Below are positions 4,597 through 9,219 of a stretch of 9,219 nucleotides of DNA, piece by piece. The position numbers and the translations under genes are program-made. Each line of letters starts with the position of its first letter. Position 1 is the stretch's first letter. A model generated the notes under the pieces. That model was not told the DNA's origin and searched no databases. It saw only the letters and a program-made list of their open reading frames with translations. The stretch covers positions 1 to 9,219 of the forward strand of contig JAFIHO010000001.1 of assembly GCA_017849395.1 (NCBI GenBank), given 5' to 3'. This stretch comes from Hyphomicrobiales bacterium. GTDB lineage: Bacteria > Pseudomonadota > Alphaproteobacteria > Micropepsales > Micropepsaceae.

Positions 4597-6186
4597 ATGG
4601 CTGCCGCCCGCGAAAAATTAACGACCCGGGAGTATGCCTTTCTGGGGGCGACCATCCTGTTCTGGGCCGCCTTTGTCGTGGTTCTGGGCAAGGATACAAG
4701 TTGGGACTTCCGCAACTACCACTGGTACGCGCCCTATGCGTTCCTCCATGGCCGCATGGCGATGGATATCGCGGTCGCGCATCAGGGCAGCTACTTCAAT
4801 CCCTTTCTCGACATTCCCTTCTACCTGCTGGCGACCCATGCGCCCTCCTGGTTCGCGCTGGCGGTGTTGGGCGCGGTGCAGGGCGCCACCGTGGTGCCGC
4901 TCTACCTGATGGGACGTTCGATCCTGCGGATCGACGACTACAAGCTGGGCGCCGGCGCGCTGGCGCTGCTGGGCCAGTTCGGGGCGCTGACCCTCTCGGA
5001 ATTCGGCACCACCTATTACGACAATGTGATGAGCGTGTTCGTGTTCACGAGCCTCGCCATCCTGGTGGTGAACCGCGACACGCTGCGCGACGGCCCGCCG
5101 CTGAAGGCCGCCATCCTGTCCGCCATCGCGGGATTGATCACCGGCCTGGCGACAGGCCTGAAGCTGCCGGAGATGCCCTACTGCGTGGGCTTCGCGGCGG
5201 CGCTGGTGGCGTTGGGGGGAAGCTGGAAGCAGCAGGCCATCCGGCTTGCGGCGGGCGGCGTGGCGGGCGCGATCGGTGTAGCCGTCATCGCGGCGCCCTG
5301 GATGCTCTACATCTGGCATCTGACGGGCAATCCGCTGTTTCCCTATTTCAACAATTACTGGCAGTCGCCGCTGGCGCTGGACGCGCCCTATCGCGACCTG
5401 CGTTTCGTGCCGACCCATTTCTGGCGGCAGCTTTTCTTCCCGATCTATTTCACCATCGACTGGCATATCGCGGACGATCTGGGCTTTCAGGACATCAGGG
5501 TCTGCATCGCCTATTTCGCCGTGATCGCGGCGGGAATCGTCTGGCTGCTCAGGCGCGAGAGTCCCGATCCTCTGACCGACAAGCGCGGCACGCTGCTGCT
5601 GTTCGCCTGGGTGGGAGCCAGCTATCTGGTGTGGCTGCGCATGTTCGCCATCTACCGCTACATCATCGGGCTGGAGATGATCGCCGGACTGGTCATCGTC
5701 GCGGCGGTCGGACTGTTCCCCCTGGCGCGCCGGCCGCGCTATCTCACTCTGGCGGCGATCTGTTTCGCCGTTCTGGTCACCGCGCGCAGCGATTTTCTGG
5801 AGAAGGCGCCGCTGGCGGATCCCTTCGTGGAAGCCGCGCTGCCGCCCATCCCCGATCCCGGCCGCACCATGGTGGTAATGGCCGGCGATGCGCCGCTGGG
5901 CTTCATCGCAACCACCCTGCCGCCCAGCATTCCGGTGCTGCGCATCGATGGCTGGTTCGTGCAGCCGCGCGACGGAAGCGGGCTCACGCGCGAAATGAAG
6001 CGCCGCGTGGGACGGCATCTGGCATCGGGCGGCGATCTTTTCCTGATCGCCGACCGGGACGATATGAGCCGCGCCCGGCAGGCGTTGGCGGATTATGCGC
6101 TGGCGATACGCTGGCCGGAATGCCAGCAATTCGACACCAACATCATCGGCACCTATCAATGGTGTCCGCTCGCAAGAAAATCCTGA
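4597..6186 (+). CDS. polytopic membrane protein, putative GT-C glycosyltransferase
   Basis: A 529-residue protein with about ten predicted membrane helices (roughly 13-30, 84-105, 117-133, 144-157, 170-187, 195-207, 216-240, 302-318, 330-374 as two, 380-396) and a soluble C-terminal part (about 400-529). After helix 1 comes a polar loop KDTSWDFRNYHWYAPYAFLHGR whose acidic and aromatic residues recall the first periplasmic loop of GT-C enzymes. GT-C enzymes use polyprenyl-phosphate sugars as donors on the periplasmic side. The downstream GtrB- and GtrA-like genes provide exactly that substrate, so it may be the acceptor-specific transferase of a Gtr-like system. No close named family is recognised, and a Wzy-like or transport role remains possible. 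The ATG has no obvious Shine-Dalgarno. The large minus-strand frame opposite it is a shadow. Confidence 0.72.
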   Translation: MAAAREKLTTREYAFLGATILFWAAFVVVLGKDTSWDFRNYHWYAPYAFLHGRMAMDIAVAHQGSYFNPFLDIPFYLLATHAPSWFALAVLGAVQGATVVPLYLMGRSILRIDDYKLGAGALALLGQFGALTLSEFGTTYYDNVMSVFVFTSLAILVVNRDTLRDGPPLKAAILSAIAGLITGLATGLKLPEMPYCVGFAAALVALGGSWKQQAIRLAAGGVAGAIGVAVIAAPWMLYIWHLTGNPLFPYFNNYWQSPLALDAPYRDLRFVPTHFWRQLFFPIYFTIDWHIADDLGFQDIRVCIAYFAVIAAGIVWLLRRESPDPLTDKRGTLLLFAWVGASYLVWLRMFAIYRYIIGLEMIAGLVIVAAVGLFPLARRPRYLTLAAICFAVLVTARSDFLEKAPLADPFVEAALPPIPDPGRTMVVMAGDAPLGFIATTLPPSIPVLRIDGWFVQPRDGSGLTREMKRRVGRHLASGGDLFLIADRDDMSRARQALADYALAIRWPECQQFDTNIIGTYQWCPLARKS

Positions 6187-6196
6187 CGGTGACACG

Positions 6197-7132
6197 ATGA
6201 AGCCCCGGATCGCGGTACTGGTACCCTGCTACAATGAAGAGGCGGCCATAGCCGCCGTGGTGCGCGACTTCCGGGCCGCGCTGCCCGAAGCGGTCGTGTA
6301 TGTCTATGACAATAACTCCCGCGACCAGACCATGGTCCGCGCCGCCGAGGCGGGCGCGGTGGTGCGCTGCGAAACCCGCCAGGGCAAGGGCAATGTGGTG
6401 CGCCGCATGTTCGCGGACATCGAAGCCGACATCTATGTGCTGGTCGATGGCGACGACACCTATGACGCCGCCGCCGCGCCGCAAATGGTCGCTCACACCA
6501 TCAAGCAGGGCGCGGACCTCCTGACCGCCCGGCGCATCCATACCGACGCCGCAGCCTACCGACCCGGCCATGTGCTGGGCAACCGGCTGCTGACCGGCCT
6601 GACATCGTCGCTGTTCCAGGTGCGCATCACCGACATGCTGAGCGGCTATCGCGTCTTCTCGCGCCGCTTCGTCAAAAGCTTCCCTTTCACCGCCACCGGC
6701 TTCGGCATCGAGACCGAACTGACGGTCCATGCGGTGCGGCTGATGATGCCGCTGGCCGAGATGGACACGCGTTACAAGGAACGCCCCGTGGGTTCGGTGA
6801 GCAAGCTGAACACCTGGCGGGACGGTTTCCGCATTCTGGTGACCATCGCGCAACTGGTGCGCGAGGAACGGCCGATGGTGTTCTTCAGCACGCTGGCCCT
6901 GCTGCTGGCGGGCCTGTCGCTGCTTTTGGGCACGCCCATCGTCGCGGAATATTTCAACACCGGCCTTGTGCCGCGCCTGCCGACCGCGGTGCTGGCAACC
7001 AGTCTGATGCTGATCGCGTTTCTGATGCTGGCCTGCGGCCTGATCCTGGACACGGTGACGCGCGGCCGCTGGGAAGCCAAACGCATGGCCTATCTTTCGA
7101 TTCCGGGACCGCAGGGACTGGACGCATCGTGA
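6197..7132 (+). CDS. GT2 polyprenyl-phosphate glycosyltransferase (GtrB/DPM1-like)
   Basis: A 311-residue protein. The N-terminal GT-A domain has VLVPCYNEE (7-15), YDNNSRDQT (37-45), RQGKGNVVRRMF (61-72) and the metal/nucleotide-binding LVDGDDTYD (82-90). GTGFGIETELTVHA-like residues (about 166-179) fit the acceptor region of dolichyl/undecaprenyl-phosphate sugar synthases. Two hydrophobic helices close the protein (about 228-248 and 262-286), as in GtrB-type enzymes, anchoring it at the inner membrane. The likely reaction is transfer of a sugar from UDP- or GDP-sugar to undecaprenyl phosphate; the sugar cannot be read. The ATG at 6197 lies 10 bases after the GT-C stop, and the conserved VLVPCYN starts at residue 7, which fixes the start. 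Its stop overlaps the next start as GTGA. Confidence 0.87.
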   Translation: MKPRIAVLVPCYNEEAAIAAVVRDFRAALPEAVVYVYDNNSRDQTMVRAAEAGAVVRCETRQGKGNVVRRMFADIEADIYVLVDGDDTYDAAAAPQMVAHTIKQGADLLTARRIHTDAAAYRPGHVLGNRLLTGLTSSLFQVRITDMLSGYRVFSRRFVKSFPFTATGFGIETELTVHAVRLMMPLAEMDTRYKERPVGSVSKLNTWRDGFRILVTIAQLVREERPMVFFSTLALLLAGLSLLLGTPIVAEYFNTGLVPRLPTAVLATSLMLIAFLMLACGLILDTVTRGRWEAKRMAYLSIPGPQGLDAS

Positions 7133-7587
7133 CCCTGGCCCAACGAACCGTCCGCTATCTTCTGGCGCACCCGTTCATGCGTTTCGGGATGGTGGGCGTG
7201 GTCGGCTTCACGGTCGACACGCTGGTGCTGGCGTTCAACACCGAAGTGCTGGCCTTTCCGTTCCTGCTGGCGCGCGCGATCTCGATCTTCGTCGCGATGG
7301 GTTGCACCTATCTGGGTAACCGCAACCTTACTTTCGCCGCGCGGCGGGCCCATGGCGCGCCTGCGATCCTGCGCGAGTGGCTGACCTTCGTGGCGGCCAA
7401 CAGTTTCGGCGCGGTTGTGAATTACAGCGTGTCGGTCATGGTCGTGTATCTGATGCCGCCGCCGCTGAACAACCAATATGTGGGCCTTGTATGCGGCGTG
7501 GCGGTGGGCATGGTGCTGAACTTCACCCTGTCCAGCCGGCTGGTGTTCCGCAACACCTCTAGCCGCGATCCAGCATCACCGACTTGA
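7129..7587 (+). CDS. gtrA: GtrA-like membrane protein (putative lipid-linked sugar flippase)
   Basis: A 152-residue protein with four predicted membrane helices (about 17-36, 43-63, 84-108, 115-135). It carries the signatures RFGMVGVVGFTVD (18-30), YLGNRNLTF (61-69) and LNFTLSSRLVF (130-140) of the GtrA/DPMS family. Family members are thought to flip undecaprenyl-phosphate sugars made by a GtrB partner, and the GT2 gene directly upstream fits. The GTG start overlaps the upstream stop by four bases (GTGA), implying translational coupling. The last 29 bases overlap the 3' end of modC on the opposite strand, so the tail after about residue 142 is shared with antisense coding sequence. Confidence 0.85.
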   Translation: MTLAQRTVRYLLAHPFMRFGMVGVVGFTVDTLVLAFNTEVLAFPFLLARAISIFVAMGCTYLGNRNLTFAARRAHGAPAILREWLTFVAANSFGAVVNYSVSVMVVYLMPPPLNNQYVGLVCGVAVGMVLNFTLSSRLVFRNTSSRDPASPT

Positions 7588-8611
7588 CGATGGCGAAGAC
7601 CGCCATGCCCGGCGCGAGTTCCAGCCGCCGCGCCGAAGCCGCCGTGATGCGCGCAACCAGCCTGGCGCGGCCGGCGGCCAGTTCGACATCGCAAAGTTCT
7701 CCCCGGTCGCTCAGCGCGGTCACCGTCACCGGCAGAATATTGTTGGCGCTGATCTGCGCCGGAGCCTGACGCGCGACCAGTATGTCCTCCGCCGCGATGC
7801 GCAGCCGCAGCCGCGCGCCCAGAGGCCGCGCCGTGGCGGCAATGATCACGCCGCCGTCGAACGCCAATTCCGCCAGCCCGTCCGCGCGACGTCCCGTGAC
7901 GGTGACTTCCAGAACCGCGCCCAGCGGCGGCTGATCCGCATGCAGCCCCGTCAGCATGTCGAACACCGTGCCCTGGGCGGTGACCCGTCCCTGCCGCAAC
8001 AGCACCACCCGGTCGGCCAGCCGCGCCACCTCATCCACCGCATGACTGACATAGAGAATGGGCACCCGCGCCTCGTCGCGCAGCTTTTCCAGCCAGGGCA
8101 GGATTTCCGCCTTGCGCGCGGCATCGAGGCTGGCGAGCGGCTCGTCCAGCAGCAGGATATCCGGGGACGCCAGCAAGGCGCGGCCCAGCGCCACCCGGCT
8201 TTTCTCGCCCCCGGATAGCGCGCGCGGCAGGCGGGACAAAAGGCTCTCCAGCCCCAGCAGCGCGATCACCCGGTCAATCTCGTCCTGACGGGCGCGCACT
8301 GCCGCCCGGCGCCAGCCATAGAGAAGATTGTCCCGCACCGTCATGTGCGGGAACAGGCGCGCATCCTGGAACATCAGGCCGGTCCGCCGCGCCTCGGGCC
8401 GCACGAACAGGCCGCTGGCGGTATCCAGCAAGGCGCGCCCGCCCAGCAGGATGCGGCCTTCATCGGGCCGCAGCAGACCCGCCACCGCCCGCACAATGCT
8501 GCTCTTGCCCGCACCGGAGGGACCGAACAGGGCCGTCACGCCGCCCGGCGCGGTGAACTGGGCCTCCAGGCCGAAACCGCCCAGCCGGTGACGCAGGAAG
8601 ACCTCCAGCAT
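7559..8611 (-). CDS. modC: molybdate ABC transporter ATP-binding protein
   Basis: A 350-residue ATPase. It has Walker A GPSGAGKSS (30-38), Q-loop Q82 in LMFQDARLFPHM, signature LSGGEKSRVALGRALL (132-147), Walker B ILLLDEP (152-158), D-loop ASLD (160-163) and switch H190. A C-terminal Mop/TOBE molybdate-binding domain (about 285-348) contains SANNILPVTVTAL. This is the ModC layout and length; the protein powers ModB-mediated molybdate uptake at the inner membrane. The signature has Ser where ModC usually has Gln (LSGGEKQR). The ATG at 8611 follows the modB stop by two bases, with GGAGG at 8618-8622 at good spacing. A longer frame would overlap modB. The 3' end overlaps the convergent gtrA by 29 bases, and no terminator is visible there. 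A sulfate or other oxyanion role is less likely because of the Mop domain. Confidence 0.93.
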   Translation of the reverse strand: MLEVFLRHRLGGFGLEAQFTAPGGVTALFGPSGAGKSSIVRAVAGLLRPDEGRILLGGRALLDTASGLFVRPEARRTGLMFQDARLFPHMTVRDNLLYGWRRAAVRARQDEIDRVIALLGLESLLSRLPRALSGGEKSRVALGRALLASPDILLLDEPLASLDAARKAEILPWLEKLRDEARVPILYVSHAVDEVARLADRVVLLRQGRVTAQGTVFDMLTGLHADQPPLGAVLEVTVTGRRADGLAELAFDGGVIIAATARPLGARLRLRIAAEDILVARQAPAQISANNILPVTVTALSDRGELCDVELAAGRARLVARITAASARRLELAPGMAVFAIVKSVMLDRG

Positions 8612-8613
8612 CC

Positions 8614-9219
8614 TCAGCCTCCGCGCGCCAGGGCGCGCCGCATCAGGGCCTGCGCCAGCACCATGAACACAAGCGCCAGTCCGATGGACAGAGCCGACAG
8701 CCGCGCGGCCTGTTCCTCGCCACCGGGCGTCTGGAGCGCGGTGTAGATGGCCAGCGGCAGGGTCCGGGTCTCGCCCGGAATGTTGGAGACGAAGGTGATG
8801 ATCGCTCCGAATTCGCCCAGCGCGGCGGCGAAGGCCGTGATCGCGCCCGCCACCAGCCCAGGCAGCGCCAGCGGCAGGGTGATGGTCAAGAGTCGGTCCC
8901 ACCAGCCCGCGCCCAGGGTGCGCGCGGCCTCGTCCAGCCCCTGGTCCTGCGCCTCCAGCGCCAGGCGGATGGACCGCACCTGGAAGGGGAAGGTGAGGAT
9001 TGCGCTGGCCAGCGCCGCGCCGGTCCAGCTGAATACGAAACGAATGCCGAAATGGCTGTACAGGAACGCGCCCAGTCCGGCGCGCGTGCCCAGCAGCATC
9101 AGCAGCAGAAAGCCGGTCGCCACCGGCGGCAGCACCAGCGGCATATGTACAAGCCCGTCCAGCAGCAGTTTTCCGGGAAAGTCGCGCCGGGCCAGCAGCA
9201 ACGCCGCGGCGAAGGCCAG
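8614..9219 (-). CDS. modB: molybdate ABC transporter permease, N-terminus off the window
   Basis: The last 201 residues of a permease whose frame stays open to the right edge, so the start lies outside. Visible hallmarks are PLVLPPVATGFLLL, FPFQVRSIRLALEAQD and the EAA loop EAARTLGAGWWDRLLTITLPLALPG that contacts the ATPase. GAITAFAAALGEFGAIITFVSNIPGETRTLPLAIYTAL is the characteristic ModB C-terminal region. ModB normally has about 225-230 residues, so roughly 25 are missing. The two-base gap to modC (TGAGGATG) shows a mod operon transcribed leftward; a periplasmic ModA would be expected just beyond the right edge. Confidence 0.92.
   Translation of the reverse strand: MAFAAALLLARRDFPGKLLLDGLVHMPLVLPPVATGFLLLMLLGTRAGLGAFLYSHFGIRFVFSWTGAALASAILTFPFQVRSIRLALEAQDQGLDEAARTLGAGWWDRLLTITLPLALPGLVAGAITAFAAALGEFGAIITFVSNIPGETRTLPLAIYTALQTPGGEEQAARLSALSIGLALVFMVLAQALMRRALARGG

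Noticed and set aside
4618..6195. 525-aa minus-strand frame
   Set aside because: Its His/Arg/Gln-rich, low-complexity composition is typical of antisense shadows; the plus-strand membrane protein is clearly the real gene.
7559..8902. 447-aa version of ModC
   Set aside because: The extension covers the 3' part of modB in another frame; the ATG at 8611 has a good GGAGG site and fits the ModC N-terminus.

Overview
The window looks like chromosomal DNA of a GC-rich alphaproteobacterium. Three things point there. A CpdR-type single-domain response regulator (a ClpXP-proteolysis regulator of the alphaproteobacterial cell cycle) has a CtrA-like box in its promoter. Beside it lies an N-formylglutamate amidohydrolase gene. 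Convergent with that gene is a small RNA with the hallmarks of the alphaproteobacterial MmgR/alpha-r8 family. Genus and species cannot be read from the sequence.

Layout from left to right. Positions 1-253 hold no recognisable gene. A tRNA-Val(GAC) lies on the minus strand at 254-328 with its own candidate promoter and a possible terminator. A possible 35-codon ORF follows (443-550, minus), then cpdR (584-943, minus). The amidohydrolase diverges from cpdR (1079-1996, plus). The 535-base gap 1997-2531 is rich in structure: two near-identical 15-mers, a short hairpin, an 86-bp nested imperfect palindrome, then on the minus strand an sRNA ending in a near-perfect intrinsic terminator, and an AT-rich leader with tandem and inverted TTGCAC motifs.

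The plus strand then carries an LpxH-like metallophosphoesterase (2532-3440) followed by a GT4 glycosyltransferase (3475-4509). The glycosyltransferase is interrupted by one in-frame amber codon at 3982-3984. Next is a three-gene membrane glycosylation module (4597-7587): a polytopic GT-C-like protein, a GtrB/DPM1-like GT2 glycosyltransferase with two C-terminal membrane helices, and a GtrA-like flippase candidate. These are tightly spaced and together resemble a Gtr lipid-linked sugar transfer system. Its last gene overlaps tail-to-tail by 29 bp with a minus-strand molybdate ABC transporter, modC and the truncated modB, which runs off the right edge.

Functionally the window combines cell-cycle proteolysis control, a probable Hfq-type sRNA, envelope lipid and glycan modification, and molybdate uptake. 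The most notable points are the sRNA, the amber-interrupted glycosyltransferase, the Gtr-like module and the unexplained long palindrome.
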